DNA of 13,474 bases from an uncultured Clostridia bacterium (GCA_947629805.1 CANRFE010000024.1:1-13474); one strand, 5' to 3'; shown: positions 1 through 8,263, counted from the first letter of the stretch. Notes: generated by a model from the letters alone, not told the origin. Numbers and translations: made by a program.

Positions 1-8
1 TTTACATC

Positions 9-293
9 ATGAGCGAACTTTATTTGAAACTTATTGCATTAAGAAATGAGCTATTCCTTTCTGAAGAGTATTCTTACCAAAAAGATATTTTAGAACAGTT
101 GTTATTAATTATTTTTGAAAATAATGACACCTTACCACAAGAGTTTTCCTTAAAGCACGTTTACTATCATGCAAATTTAGTTGCTTTAATAGAAAAACTT
201 GGCTTTTCTGTAGAATTACACAAATCTTATATAGATTGGAATAATAAAATTGCCAATTTTCATATCATTCTCAACTCTCAAGGAATTCCTTGA
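9..293 (+). CDS. Hypothetical small protein, paralog A (94 aa)
   Basis: I do not recognise the family. The protein is 94 residues, mostly charged or aliphatic, with no signal peptide or clear membrane segment. It is a paralog of the next gene: both begin M-x-E-x-Y, share an LRNE motif near residues 11-14, an LP-x-x-F segment near residues 42-46, and a GF-x-VE motif followed by a hydrophobic strand near the C-terminus, ending QG-x-P or QG-x-x-P. The ATG at 9 is supported because it aligns with the well-defined start of paralog B, but only eight bases of leader are in the window, so no ribosome binding site can be judged. The stop codon lies inside a 26-base palindromic terminator. The repeated pattern suggests a small alpha/beta domain; this is inference. 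It is likely a real gene of unknown function. Confidence 0.7.
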   Translation: MSELYLKLIALRNELFLSEEYSYQKDILEQLLLIIFENNDTLPQEFSLKHVYYHANLVALIEKLGFSVELHKSYIDWNNKIANFHIILNSQGIP

Positions 294-308
294 GAGTTTT
301 CTATTTTT
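273..308 (+). terminator. Intrinsic terminator of paralog A gene
   Basis: A perfect 26-base palindrome (273-298) with CTCAAGG/CCTTGAG at its core is followed by a T-rich run. The TGA stop of the preceding gene (291-293) is in the right arm, so the last codons double as the hairpin. Confidence 0.85.
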
Positions 309-316
309 TTATTTTC

Positions 317-345
317 TTGCACTTTTTTCTATTTTGTAGTACAAT
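317..345 (+). promoter_or_regulatory. Sigma-A-like promoter for paralog B
   Basis: A TTGCAC -35 (317-322) and TACAAT -10 (340-345) are separated by 17 bases. They lie just after the first gene's terminator and about 50 bases before the next ATG, so the second paralog appears to be transcribed independently. Confidence 0.65.
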
Positions 346-394
346 GACGTTGTTGTTAATAATTTTTCTTATCTATAATTATAGGAGGATAAAA

Positions 395-685
395 ATGTGT
401 GAATTTTATCAAAGGCTTGCCACATTGCGGAATGAAATGTTAACTACTCTGTACACGCCTTATTACAATCTTTTTCTTCAGTTGCTCATTCTTGCTTTTC
501 TTAACAAAGAAGCACCGGATTCCTTACCTAAAACCTTTATTCTTCATGACATTCCACTTCTTCCTACGGAAATACAAAATCTTCTTCAAAAAGTCGGTTT
601 TGATGTAGAAGTTAAGTTTGTTGAAGAAAAGCATGGCAGTCTTTTTATTATTACACAAAAAGAAACTCAAGGAGAAACTCCTTGA
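395..685 (+). CDS. Hypothetical small protein, paralog B (96 aa)
   Basis: This 96-residue protein is of unknown function and homologous along its length to the upstream 94-residue protein (shared M-x-E-x-Y, LRNE, LP-x-x-F, GF-x-VE, C-terminal QG...P). The start at 395 is chosen because AGGAGG lies at 384-389, about five bases upstream, and because it aligns with the paralog's start. The longer open frame from 290 would begin in the upstream terminator and cross this gene's promoter. It has its own promoter and terminator, with the stop codon inside the hairpin. The frame contains a CGG codon at 428-430 where the paralog has AGA, so CGG is read in frame as arginine here. That matters for the frameshift sites in tsaE and tsaB. 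Confidence 0.75.
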   Translation: MCEFYQRLATLRNEMLTTLYTPYYNLFLQLLILAFLNKEAPDSLPKTFILHDIPLLPTEIQNLLQKVGFDVEVKFVEEKHGSLFIITQKETQGETP

Positions 686-696
686 GTTTTTCTATT
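663..696. terminator. Bidirectional terminator between paralog B and glgP
   Basis: A 12-bp stem (663-674 with 678-689) closes a three-base AAA loop, followed on the plus strand by a T-rich run. The stop codon of paralog B is in the right arm. On the minus strand the hairpin is followed by a T-rich stretch, so it can also end the convergent glgP transcript. The stem core CTCAAGGA/TCCTTGAG is nearly the same as in the terminator at 273-298, suggesting that the gene duplication included the terminator. Confidence 0.85.
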
Positions 697-3256
697 TTAC
701 AATCCATTTTACTAAGTTTAAGTTTTCCGAATCTAATAACATTTCATGTTTTGGCATAACACGGAAGGTATAACCATAGTCTCCTCCAGTTGTTAATTCT
801 ATTTTCGCTTTATAAGTATAAATTCTTTCTTCGTCTTTTCTTTCTATTAATTCCATTGGAATAACTGCAATTTTTTCTACAACACCATTTTCTTTAATTT
901 TGCCATAATATACCTGTGCTTCTATATTTTCTGGCAAAATATGAGGAAGTTTTACCTTGCATGTTACTTCTATATTATTTCCCGCATCCATTACAATATT
1001 ATCTAAATTATTTTCTTCTGTAATTTGAATATCTTCCCAATTTTGGTACAATTCTTCTTTGAAGCTATTGTATTTTGCTACTGCTTCTAAACTTTCATAA
1101 TACTGATGATACAAGTTGATAAGTGGCATATATAAACGATTGGTATAATCTACTAACATTCTTGCTGTACTATATTTTCCTCCTGTTGAAATAATAGAGT
1201 TTTTCATATATTCCATCCATTTTTCCGAAATGCCTTTTTCATCTTTTTCATAATAAGCTGGTATAATTTTATTTTCTAAGGTTTGATATATGCTTTCACT
1301 GTCTGCATTATCTTGTACCTCGTAATTTTCGTATTCTGCGTTCGTGCCAATAGCCCAACCATTTTTTTGGTTATAACCTTCTGCCCACCAACCGTCTAAA
1401 ACACTAAAGTTAACAACACCATTTACCGATGCTTTTTGTCCACTTGTACCAGATGCTTCCATTGGACGCCTTGGTGTGTTTAGCCATACATCTACTCCAC
1501 TAATTAAATAACGAGATGTTGCAATATTATAATTTTCTAATAAAAATACTTTTCCTTTAAATTGTGGTTTCATAGATATTTCATGAATATAACGAATTAA
1601 ATCTTGTCCTTCTTTATCGGCTGGATGTGCCTTTCCTGCTATAATAATTTGTACAGGTCTTTCTGTATTATTCAAAATTTGCGTAATTCTTTCTATATCA
1701 TGGAATAAAAGGGTAGCTCTTTTATAGGTTGCAAATCTTCTTGCAAAACCAATAATAAGTGCATTTGGGTTTAATTGTGAAGTAATTTCATGAATTTCTT
1801 CATAACGATATCTGCTTCTTCTTAATCTTTCTGTAACATTTTGTTTTACCAATTCTACTAATTTCTGTTTTCTCTCCATGTGGGCATTCCATAATTTTTC
1901 ATTTGGAATTTCTGCAATTTTTTCCCAAGTAGAATCTTGATAAATATGATCTTGCCAATAAGGAATTAAATATTCATTATATAATTTTTTCAAATTTGGT
2001 GCAAGCCAAGAGCAAGTATGAATTCCGTTTGTTACATAAGTAATTGGGGATTCGTCTGCTGCAATCTCTGGCCATACATTATTAAACAATTCTCTAGATA
2101 CTGCTCCATGAAGTTTACTTACTCCATTTTTCTTGCCTGCCACTTTGAGTGCTAAGATTCCCATATTAAAGCCTGCATTTGGCTTTGGCTCTGGTTCCAT
2201 TCCCATTTTAAAGAATTCTTCTTTGGAAATTCCTAATGCTTCCCATTCTTCTTTAAAATAACGTTCTACTAACTCTAATGGAAAAATATCATTTCCTGCT
2301 GGAACTGGTGTATGTGTAGTAAATACTGTTTTAGCAGAAACAATGTCTCTTGCCATAGAAAAAGAAACTTGTTTTTCTCTCATAACTCCTTTAATTAATT
2401 CTATAATTAGGAAAGAAGAATGTCCTTCGTTCATATGATATACCGTTGGGTTTAAACCTAAACTTTTTAATAAGTTTACTCCTGCCATACCAAGTACCAT
2501 TTCTTGTCGAATACGCATTTCTTGGTCTCCACCATACAAAGTAGTGGTAATATTACGATATTCTTCGTGGTTTTCTTCTATATCAGAGTCCATTAAATAT
2601 AAATTTACTCTTCCTACTTCAATTTTCCATACCTTTAAGTATAACTTTCTCTTTGGAAATTTTAAAGAAAGAATTAAATCTTTTCCTTCTACATCTTTTA
2701 CAGGTTTTACTGGAAGAGAAGAAAGATCAATTTTTCTATATTCTGTTTCTTGCTCTCCATAGCCATTAATTTTTTGATGAAAATACCCATTTTTATACAA
2801 TAGACCAACTGCAACAAGAGGAATTCCTAAGTCACTAGCAGATTTTAAATGATCTCCAGATAAAATACCAAGTCCTCCAGAATAAATGGACAAAATTTGG
2901 TCTAAGCCATATTCTGCTGAAAAATAGGCAATTAAATCTTTTTTGTTATCTGGATAATTACGAGAAAACCATGTTGATTTGCTGGTTTGGTAATCTTCAA
3001 AATCTTCTATTACTTTATCATAAGCTTTTAAGAAACTTAAATTTTGAGAAGCAGCTTCTAATCTTTCTTGTGATACTAACCTTAAAAATTTCACCGGATT
3101 TTTTTCTACTGTTTCCCATAAATCTCCATCTATTTCTTTAAATAATCTTAAAAATTCTGTATTCCATGACCACCATAAGTTGTTGGCAATAACTTCCAAC
3201 TTTTCTATTCGCTTTGGCAGCTGTGGATTGACTGTAATTTTATTAAATATATACAT
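692..3256 (-). CDS. glgP: Alpha-glucan (glycogen/maltodextrin) phosphorylase
   Basis: A PLP-dependent glycosyltransferase family 35 enzyme of 854 residues that releases glucose 1-phosphate from glycogen or maltodextrins in the cytoplasm. It matches the bacterial/archaeal alpha-glucan phosphorylase branch: an N-terminal domain of the DUF3417 type with the NNLWWSWN motif (about residues 26-33), then the phosphorylase core with YSGGLGILSGDHLK, HMNEGHS (about residue 272) and a PLP-binding segment EASGTSGQKA, in which Lys608 should carry the cofactor. It ends in a roughly 100-residue beta-rich C-terminal extension. The start is supported by AAGGAGG about eight bases upstream. It has a consensus promoter of its own; the transporter gene upstream on the same strand may also read through, since I saw no terminator between them. 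The product is confident; the preferred glucan is not determined. Confidence 0.95.
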   Translation of the reverse strand: MYIFNKITVNPQLPKRIEKLEVIANNLWWSWNTEFLRLFKEIDGDLWETVEKNPVKFLRLVSQERLEAASQNLSFLKAYDKVIEDFEDYQTSKSTWFSRNYPDNKKDLIAYFSAEYGLDQILSIYSGGLGILSGDHLKSASDLGIPLVAVGLLYKNGYFHQKINGYGEQETEYRKIDLSSLPVKPVKDVEGKDLILSLKFPKRKLYLKVWKIEVGRVNLYLMDSDIEENHEEYRNITTTLYGGDQEMRIRQEMVLGMAGVNLLKSLGLNPTVYHMNEGHSSFLIIELIKGVMREKQVSFSMARDIVSAKTVFTTHTPVPAGNDIFPLELVERYFKEEWEALGISKEEFFKMGMEPEPKPNAGFNMGILALKVAGKKNGVSKLHGAVSRELFNNVWPEIAADESPITYVTNGIHTCSWLAPNLKKLYNEYLIPYWQDHIYQDSTWEKIAEIPNEKLWNAHMERKQKLVELVKQNVTERLRRSRYRYEEIHEITSQLNPNALIIGFARRFATYKRATLLFHDIERITQILNNTERPVQIIIAGKAHPADKEGQDLIRYIHEISMKPQFKGKVFLLENYNIATSRYLISGVDVWLNTPRRPMEASGTSGQKASVNGVVNFSVLDGWWAEGYNQKNGWAIGTNAEYENYEVQDNADSESIYQTLENKIIPAYYEKDEKGISEKWMEYMKNSIISTGGKYSTARMLVDYTNRLYMPLINLYHQYYESLEAVAKYNSFKEELYQNWEDIQITEENNLDNIVMDAGNNIEVTCKVKLPHILPENIEAQVYYGKIKENGVVEKIAVIPMELIERKDEERIYTYKAKIELTTGGDYGYTFRVMPKHEMLLDSENLNLVKWIVK

Positions 3257-3304
3257 TTTTCTTCCTCCTTAGTAACTAACTTTCTTTCTTCCTTTGTTGC
3301 TTTT

Positions 3305-3333
3305 ATTATCTATTATCTTTCATGTTTTGTCAA
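3305..3333 (-). promoter_or_regulatory. Sigma-A-like promoter for glgP
   Basis: On the minus strand a consensus TTGACA -35 (3328-3333) is separated by 17 bases from GATAAT (3305-3310), about 48 bases upstream of the glgP start codon. Confidence 0.75.
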
Positions 3334-3350
3334 ACCCTTTTCCTTATTTT

Positions 3351-4646
3351 TTATAAAATTTCTTTTTTACTATACTGCTCTGGTTTTAGGCCCACTGTGT
3401 TTCTCATGTAATCTAATAATAAAACAAAACTAATGGTAAAAATACAGCCTACTATCATGGTTGTATAGGCAATAGGAACCACTCCTAAAATAAAAGAAGC
3501 TCCAAAGATTAAACAAGAGGCAATTGCATTTTCACATAAATTGTTAGAAGTTGCAATTTTAATTCTCTTTTCACTTGTAGTAAAATTATTAAAATATTGC
3601 TTAATTAACACATAGTAAGGTCCCTTCATGGTATACTGAACAACAAATAAAAGGAAAATACAAGGAATAGTAATTTCTTTTCTTATATGACATAACAATA
3701 GAACCCCTATTAACAAACAGGAAACCGCTGTTGGAAGAGATAAAAAGCTAAGCGTTTTATTACGATGCTTTTTATGAATTTTTCCTTGATATTTGGCTGC
3801 AATTCCTGAAACTATACCAAGAAATGCAAAAATGACACCAAAATATTGTTTTGGCATTCCTACTTCTATTAAAACGGCATTTCTTAAATTTTGCAAAATT
3901 TTTATTAACCCAACAAACATTGCATTAAAGATTAATAAACTTCTTAACCTTTTGGAATGTACAATACTTCGAAAACCATAACGAATATTTTTCATTTCTT
4001 CTCTTATTTTCATTTTTCTTTCTTCTTTGTGAATTTCTTCAAACTTCCTAGATAAGAAAGCGGAAAATAATAAAAAGAAAAAGCATAAAATCATAGGAAT
4101 ATAAGAATTTACAACAAATAAAAAACCTGCTAGTACAGCCGATACTGCATCAATAAAATAATAAAAAGAAGTTGCTCTTCCATCAATTTTAGCAAAGTTT
4201 ACTCCTCTTTTTTCCCCATGTTCTAAAGAATCGTATAACATATCACTTTCACAAGTTCCTTTTATAATAAAGGCAAAAGCACACAACACTTGAGAGCCTA
4301 ATAACATAGTAAAATTCACAGAAAACATAATAACTAAAATATGAAATGCCATTACAAAATTGGCAATAATTAAACTTTTTCTCTTCCCTATTTTTTGAAT
4401 AAGGAGCGTACAAGGAATTTGCATTAAAAATTTGAAAAAAAGATAAAAAGCATCAAATTTTAATACTTCTGCGGCAGTAATTTTCTTTTCTACTGTTAAA
4501 AAAAGATAAATAATTGCATAATAAAATAGCAAATCCCACGCAAAAGTACGATAAAATGGATATAATTTTATATTCTTTTTCTTTTTTCTCTCTAACTCTT
4601 TTTCTTCTTCTGAAACCTCTTTTACTTCTTCTATTGTAGTTTCCAT
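3351..4646 (-). CDS. Major facilitator superfamily transporter
   Basis: A 431-residue integral membrane protein with a long, highly charged cytoplasmic N-terminus (first ~27 residues, Glu- then Lys-rich) and about twelve hydrophobic segments in two halves separated by a charged loop near residues 199-225. The loop after the second helix reads GKRKSL (about 87-92), resembling MFS motif A. The next helices contain GSQVLCAFAF and a D-x-LYDSL segment typical of MFS drug/solute transporters. Its substrate cannot be deduced. AAGGAG precedes the ATG and a strong promoter lies just upstream. It sits 94 bases before glgP on the same strand, so a link to sugar metabolism is possible but is not shown by the protein itself. 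Confidence 0.8.
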   Translation of the reverse strand: METTIEEVKEVSEEEKELERKKKKNIKLYPFYRTFAWDLLFYYAIIYLFLTVEKKITAAEVLKFDAFYLFFKFLMQIPCTLLIQKIGKRKSLIIANFVMAFHILVIMFSVNFTMLLGSQVLCAFAFIIKGTCESDMLYDSLEHGEKRGVNFAKIDGRATSFYYFIDAVSAVLAGFLFVVNSYIPMILCFFFLLFSAFLSRKFEEIHKEERKMKIREEMKNIRYGFRSIVHSKRLRSLLIFNAMFVGLIKILQNLRNAVLIEVGMPKQYFGVIFAFLGIVSGIAAKYQGKIHKKHRNKTLSFLSLPTAVSCLLIGVLLLCHIRKEITIPCIFLLFVVQYTMKGPYYVLIKQYFNNFTTSEKRIKIATSNNLCENAIASCLIFGASFILGVVPIAYTTMIVGCIFTISFVLLLDYMRNTVGLKPEQYSKKEIL

Positions 4647-4673
4647 TTTTTTCTCCTTGTTTTTTCTAGTTGC

Positions 4674-4702
4674 ATTATAACAAAACTAGTTTTTTTGTGC
4701 AA
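4674..4702 (-). promoter_or_regulatory. Sigma-A-like promoter for the MFS gene
   Basis: On the minus strand TTGCAC (4697-4702) and a perfect TATAAT (4674-4679) are 17 bases apart, giving a transcript start about 20 bases before the ATG. Confidence 0.75.
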
Positions 4703-4721
4703 CCTTTTTTTCACACATTTT

Positions 4722-5600
4722 CTACTCTTCTACACCATATTCCTCTAAAATATCTTGCATACAAGTAACACATTTTGCTCCTTGTTTAAGAAGTGCATTA
4801 CTTCCTTCTGCATTTTTACTCGTAATATTTCCTGGAACAGCAAAAACTGCTTTTCCCTGTTCTAAAGCAAAATCTACTGTTGACATCGTTCCACTTTTCT
4901 TTTTGGCTTCTATTACAATCACTCCCATGGAAAGCCCACTAATAATGCGATTACGTGCTGGAAAATTCATTCTTTCTGCTCTTGTTGTTGGTGCATATTC
5001 ACTAACAATGGCTCCTCCCTTTTTGATAATTTCTTTTGCTAAATTTTCATTTTGCTTAGGATAAATATTTTCTATTCCGCTTCCTATTACAGCAATCGTT
5101 TTTCCATTTTCCCCTAAGGTTGCTTGATGCGATATACTATCAATGCCTCGTGCTAAACCACTAACGGTTATAATCTTTCTTCTTGCTAAGCCTTTACTAA
5201 TTGCTATTGCTACTTTTTTTCCATAAATGGAATTTTCTCTACAACCAATAAGAGCCAAAGAAAATTGGTTTAAAAGCTTTTTATCTCCTTTTACATATAA
5301 ACTAATTGGCTTATCGTATAAGTGTTTCAAATTTTCAGGATAATCTTTATCTTGAAGAGTAATTAATGTAATTTTTTCTTGTTCCATTCTATTGGCTATT
5401 TCTTCTAAATTTTTGCGATATTCTTTATTGGTAATTTGTTGTGCTATTTTTTCCCCTATTCCTTCTATTTTTTGAAGTTTTTCTTTTGTTTCTTTCCAAA
5501 TTTCTTTTGGATTGGAATAAATTTTTAATAGTCTTTGTGTCGTAATACTTCCTAGTCCTGGTATTTTGGATAGCCATATCCAATATAATAGTTCTTCCAT
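4722..5600 (-). CDS. dprA: DNA-processing protein DprA (DNA uptake, RecA loading)
   Basis: A 292-residue DprA/Smf protein. In the family it binds single-stranded DNA entering the cell during natural transformation and loads RecA. The N-terminal helical region carries PGLG (14-17) and GIGEK (47-51), which look like helix-hairpin-helix turns. The Rossmann-like core follows, with IGCREN (118-123), SGLARGIDS (147-155), GSGIENIYP (173-181), FPARNRIISGLS (213-224), SGTMSTVDFALEQG (236-249) and FAVPGN (253-258). The chain ends soon after the core, so the C-terminal winged-helix domain found in many DprA proteins is absent. AAAGGAG lies just upstream of the ATG. It stands alone, with no other competence gene nearby; short DprA forms are common in bacteria not known to be transformable. 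Identity is confident, physiological role less so. Confidence 0.93.
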   Translation of the reverse strand: MEELLYWIWLSKIPGLGSITTQRLLKIYSNPKEIWKETKEKLQKIEGIGEKIAQQITNKEYRKNLEEIANRMEQEKITLITLQDKDYPENLKHLYDKPISLYVKGDKKLLNQFSLALIGCRENSIYGKKVAIAISKGLARRKIITVSGLARGIDSISHQATLGENGKTIAVIGSGIENIYPKQNENLAKEIIKKGGAIVSEYAPTTRAERMNFPARNRIISGLSMGVIVIEAKKKSGTMSTVDFALEQGKAVFAVPGNITSKNAEGSNALLKQGAKCVTCMQDILEEYGVEE

Positions 5601-5668
5601 TTTTTCTCCTTTCTTTTTATTAAAATTTTTATTATGAACTGTTTTTTTCCTCCGTCCCCAAAAACAGG

Positions 5669-5699
5669 AAAGGGCTTAATTCATAGAATTAAGCCCTTT
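5669..5699. terminator. Hairpin terminator downstream of folD
   Basis: A perfect 14-bp stem (5669-5682 with 5686-5699) with a three-base loop and a GGGC core. On the minus strand, the direction of folD, it is followed by CCTGTTTTT. It separates folD from dprA. The T-run is imperfect, but the stem is the strongest in this part of the window. Confidence 0.75.
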
Positions 5700-5752
5700 A
5701 AAAATTTTTTCTTTATTTATCTTTTATTTTCCAATACTTATTGCTAGATATT

Positions 5753-6610
5753 TTATTTTTCTATATTTTCTTCTAAATATTTTGCTGCTATTACCACATT
5801 GTGTAATAACATGGCTATGGTCATTGGTCCAACTCCCCCTGGTACTGGTGTAATATAAGATGCTTTTTTAGAAACTTCTTCAAAATCCACATCGCCTACT
5901 AAACCTGTTTCTAAACGATTAATTCCCACATCAATTACCACTGCGTTTTCTTTTATCATGTCTTTTGTAACAAACCTTGGCTTTCCAATAGCAGAAATGA
6001 CAACATCTGCATTTTTGGTAATGTCTGCTACATTTTTTGTTTTGGAATGACAAATGGTAACAGTTGCATCTTCATTTAATAAACACTGTGCTAATGGCTT
6101 TCCTACAATATTGCTTCTTCCTAAAATTACCACATTTGCTCCCGTTAAGGGAATGTTATATTCTTTCAAAAGTTTCATTACTCCATGTGGGGTACAAGAA
6201 ATAAAAGTTTGCCTTTTTAGCGTTAATCTTCCTATATTAATGGGATGAAAACCATCTACATCTTTTCGGAAATCAATGGTTTCAAAAGCAGTATAAATGT
6301 CTAATGGCTTTGGAATAGGACTTTGCAACAAAATTCCATGAATATCTTTTCTTTCGTTTAATTCTTTAATAACTTGCAATAGTTTTTCCATGCTTATGTT
6401 TTCTTTTAGTAAAAATTCTTCATAGGCAATTCCTACTTCGTTGCATGCCTTACTTTTATTGCGTACATATACTTTGGAGGCTGGATCTTCTCCTACCATA
6501 ATAACAGCAAGTTTGGGAAAAATATTTTTTTGTTTTAATATTTCTACTTCTTCTTTTACTCGCCCTCTTATTTTTTTAGCAAGTGCTTTTCCATCCATAA
6601 TTATTGCCAT
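5753..6610 (-). CDS. folD: Bifunctional methylenetetrahydrofolate dehydrogenase/cyclohydrolase
   Basis: A 285-residue FolD. It interconverts 5,10-methylene-THF and 10-formyl-THF using NADP, feeding purine and formylmethionine synthesis in the cytoplasm. Seen directly: the substrate motif around Tyr48-x-x-x-Lys52 (YVRNK, the catalytic lysine), LLQSPIP with Gln96, KDVDGF with Asp119, the dinucleotide-binding GRSNIVGKP (164-172), and the C-terminal PVPGGVGPMT (255-264). Length is normal and all core residues are present. The ATG is preceded by AAAGGAG and a strong promoter. It appears to be a single-gene unit, ended by the hairpin at 5669-5699. Confidence 0.97.
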   Translation of the reverse strand: MAIIMDGKALAKKIRGRVKEEVEILKQKNIFPKLAVIMVGEDPASKVYVRNKSKACNEVGIAYEEFLLKENISMEKLLQVIKELNERKDIHGILLQSPIPKPLDIYTAFETIDFRKDVDGFHPINIGRLTLKRQTFISCTPHGVMKLLKEYNIPLTGANVVILGRSNIVGKPLAQCLLNEDATVTICHSKTKNVADITKNADVVISAIGKPRFVTKDMIKENAVVIDVGINRLETGLVGDVDFEEVSKKASYITPVPGGVGPMTIAMLLHNVVIAAKYLEENIEK

Positions 6611-6637
6611 GTTTGTTGCTCCTTTTCTTTTTTGTTC

Positions 6638-6666
6638 ATTATACCTAACAAAAAATTTTTTTACAA
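6638..6666 (-). promoter_or_regulatory. Sigma-A-like promoter for folD
   Basis: On the minus strand TTGTAA (6661-6666) and TATAAT (6638-6643) have a 17-base spacer, 27 bases before the folD ATG. Confidence 0.7.
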
Positions 6667-6688
6667 TAGTTTCTTCGAAATCTATGTA

Positions 6689-6717
6689 ACCTTAGAAGAA
6701 AATTTTTCTTCTAAGGT
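6689..6717 (-). terminator. Probable terminator after the 75-aa gene
   Basis: A perfect odd palindrome of 29 bases (CCTTAGAAGAAAA arms) begins six bases after the stop codon of the small membrane protein. The minus-strand tail is only moderately T-rich (TTACATAGATTT), so termination may be inefficient. Placement directly after the stop favours this reading. Confidence 0.5.
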
Positions 6718-6723
6718 CTATTT

Positions 6724-6951
6724 TTAACATCTTGTTTTACAACAAATTAACATTACAATTCGAACTATAATCAATATTGCTAAAATAACAGCTAGTACTA
6801 CAAAAGCACCTAAACCTAAAGCAGCAAATAAGCCTGTCACAGCACCTATAATAACACCAAGTACAAAGCCTAATAAAACAGATAAGAGGAAGATTACAAT
6901 ATCAATACAGCATTTATTTTTTTTCGTACAACAATTTTTTTCGTCAAACAT
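6724..6951 (-). CDS. Small two-helix membrane protein with terminal cysteine pairs (75 aa)
   Basis: I do not recognise the family. The 75-residue protein has a short cytoplasm-like N-terminus with two cysteine pairs (Cys7-Cys8, Cys14-Cys15) among lysines. Two hydrophobic segments follow (about residues 17-41 and 43-70), rich in Gly, Val and Leu with small-residue spacings. The C-terminus holds another pair and a final cysteine (Cys70-Cys71, Cys75). The reading frame is supported by a near-perfect AGGAGGTGA ribosome binding site seven bases before the ATG. A hairpin (6965-6973 with 6985-6993) sits immediately upstream of that site. It follows dinB on the same strand and may be co-transcribed with it. 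The cysteine clusters could bind metal or form disulfides; this is speculation. Confidence 0.75.
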   Translation of the reverse strand: MFDEKNCCTKKNKCCIDIVIFLLSVLLGFVLGVIIGAVTGLFAALGLGAFVVLAVILAILIIVRIVMLICCKTRC

Positions 6952-6964
6952 CCTTTTTCACCTC

Positions 6965-6993
6965 CTAATAGCATTGCATATTTTTGCTATTAG
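6965..6993 (-). other. Leader hairpin abutting the ribosome binding site of the 75-aa gene
   Basis: A nine-base inverted repeat (CTAATAGCA/TGCTATTAG, 11-base loop) lies between dinB and the 75-residue gene. On the minus strand its 3' arm ends at the first G of GGAGG. It has no T-run, so it does not look like a dinB terminator. It could affect ribosome access or mRNA stability. Confidence 0.5.
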
Positions 6994-7022
6994 TATAATA
7001 TATGCACATATTCGACTTTTTT

Positions 7023-8246
7023 CTACTCTTTTCTTCCTTGTTCTTTTAATTTGATTTTTTTATCTAAGCCCATTTTTCCTGCTCTGGTAATTGCTTCATA
7101 ACCATATTTTTCTTTAATTTTATCTACTACCAAATCAATTTTTTTCTGTTTTTCATTTTCTGTATTTTCAAATAAGGAAATCTGTCTTTGTTCTTTTTCT
7201 ACCAATTGATCTAAGCGAACTCCCACTAAACGAACTGGTCTATTTTGGTGCATTTGTTTTAATAGTTCTTTTGCTAACTCTTGAATTATTTTTGTACTAT
7301 CTGTTGGAAAATCTAATTTCTTTTGGTGAGAATAGGTTTTGAAATCATTGGTTTTTATTTGTACATTTACAACACTAGCTAATAAATGTTCTTGTCTTAA
7401 ACGATAGGTTACTTGTTCTACCAAGGCAAGCAAGACTTCCTCTAATTTTTCTAAACTTGTATAATCTTGTGGTAAGGTAATAGAATTTCCTATTCCTTTT
7501 GGTTTTTCTTCTTCATAGCACACCTCTGATGTATCTATTCCATTACTATATTCCCATATCATTTTTCCATATTTTCCAAAAGCACGTAAACATTCTTTTT
7601 CCTCTTTTTTGGCTAAATCCCCAATGGTTTTAATACCCATCTTCTGTAGTTTTGGTAAACTCTTTTTTCCCACCATGAAAAGTTCTGATACAGGAAGGTT
7701 CCACATTTTGGTAGGAATTTCTTCTTTCCATAAAGTATGAATTTTGTCTGGCTTTTCAAAGTCTGATGCCATTTTGGCAAGTAATTTGTTTTCCGAAATT
7801 CCAATATTAACGGTAAAACCAAATTTTTCTTTTACTCTTTTATGAATTTCTAAAGCAATCTCTAAAATCGTTTTTCCTTTTGGCACATACCCTGTCATAT
7901 CTAAAAAACATTCATCTATCGAAAAACGTTCTATTTTGTCTGTGTATTCTAATAAGAAATGATAAAGTGCATTTGAATATTGATAATAAACCTTAAAATC
8001 TCCTGGAAATACTTGTAGGTTAGGACATTTTTTACGAGCAAAAAAGATAGGTTCTCCAGTTACAATGCCAAATTGTTTAGCAATGGTACTTTTGGCTAAA
8101 ACTATTCCTTTTCGATTTTCTTCGTCTCCTCCAATAATAGCAGGAATCTTTCGAATGTCTAAGGTATCTCCTTGTTTTAAGCGTTCTACTGCACTCCATG
8201 ATAAAAATGCATTATTCACATCTACATGTAAAATTTCTCTTTTCAT
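7023..8246 (-). CDS. dinB: Y-family translesion DNA polymerase (Pol IV type)
   Basis: A 407-residue Y-family polymerase, error-prone in lesion bypass. Catalytic residues are present: Asp9 in HVDVNNAF, and Asp111-Glu112 in FSIDECFLD. Phe14 occupies the expected steric-gate position. The NNAF-SW and GGDEENRKGIVLAKS pattern is typical of the clostridial DinB/UmuC-like branch. The thumb and little-finger regions follow, then RQISLF near the C-terminus, a good beta-clamp-binding motif. I place the start at the ATG at 8246. An in-frame GTG at 8255 is possible on paper but lies inside the Shine-Dalgarno stretch TAGGTG (8253-8258), which serves the ATG. A consensus promoter lies immediately upstream and contains a degenerate LexA-like palindrome. 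Confidence 0.93.
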   Translation of the reverse strand: MKREILHVDVNNAFLSWSAVERLKQGDTLDIRKIPAIIGGDEENRKGIVLAKSTIAKQFGIVTGEPIFFARKKCPNLQVFPGDFKVYYQYSNALYHFLLEYTDKIERFSIDECFLDMTGYVPKGKTILEIALEIHKRVKEKFGFTVNIGISENKLLAKMASDFEKPDKIHTLWKEEIPTKMWNLPVSELFMVGKKSLPKLQKMGIKTIGDLAKKEEKECLRAFGKYGKMIWEYSNGIDTSEVCYEEEKPKGIGNSITLPQDYTSLEKLEEVLLALVEQVTYRLRQEHLLASVVNVQIKTNDFKTYSHQKKLDFPTDSTKIIQELAKELLKQMHQNRPVRLVGVRLDQLVEKEQRQISLFENTENEKQKKIDLVVDKIKEKYGYEAITRAGKMGLDKKIKLKEQGRKE

Positions 8247-8263
8247 ATTTAACACCTAGCCTT

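Noticed and set aside
290..394. N-terminal extension of paralog B from an ATG at 290
   Set aside because: It starts within the upstream terminator and spans a promoter. The AGGAGG site and alignment with paralog A point to the ATG at 395.
6965..6993. Hairpin as the dinB terminator
   Set aside because: On the dinB strand the stem is followed directly by GGAGG and an ATG, not by a T-run, so it is better read as a leader structure of the 75-residue gene.
8247..8255. GTG start for dinB at 8255
   Set aside because: The GTG is part of the Shine-Dalgarno stretch TAGGTG that serves the ATG at 8246, and the predicted transcript begins at about the same place.
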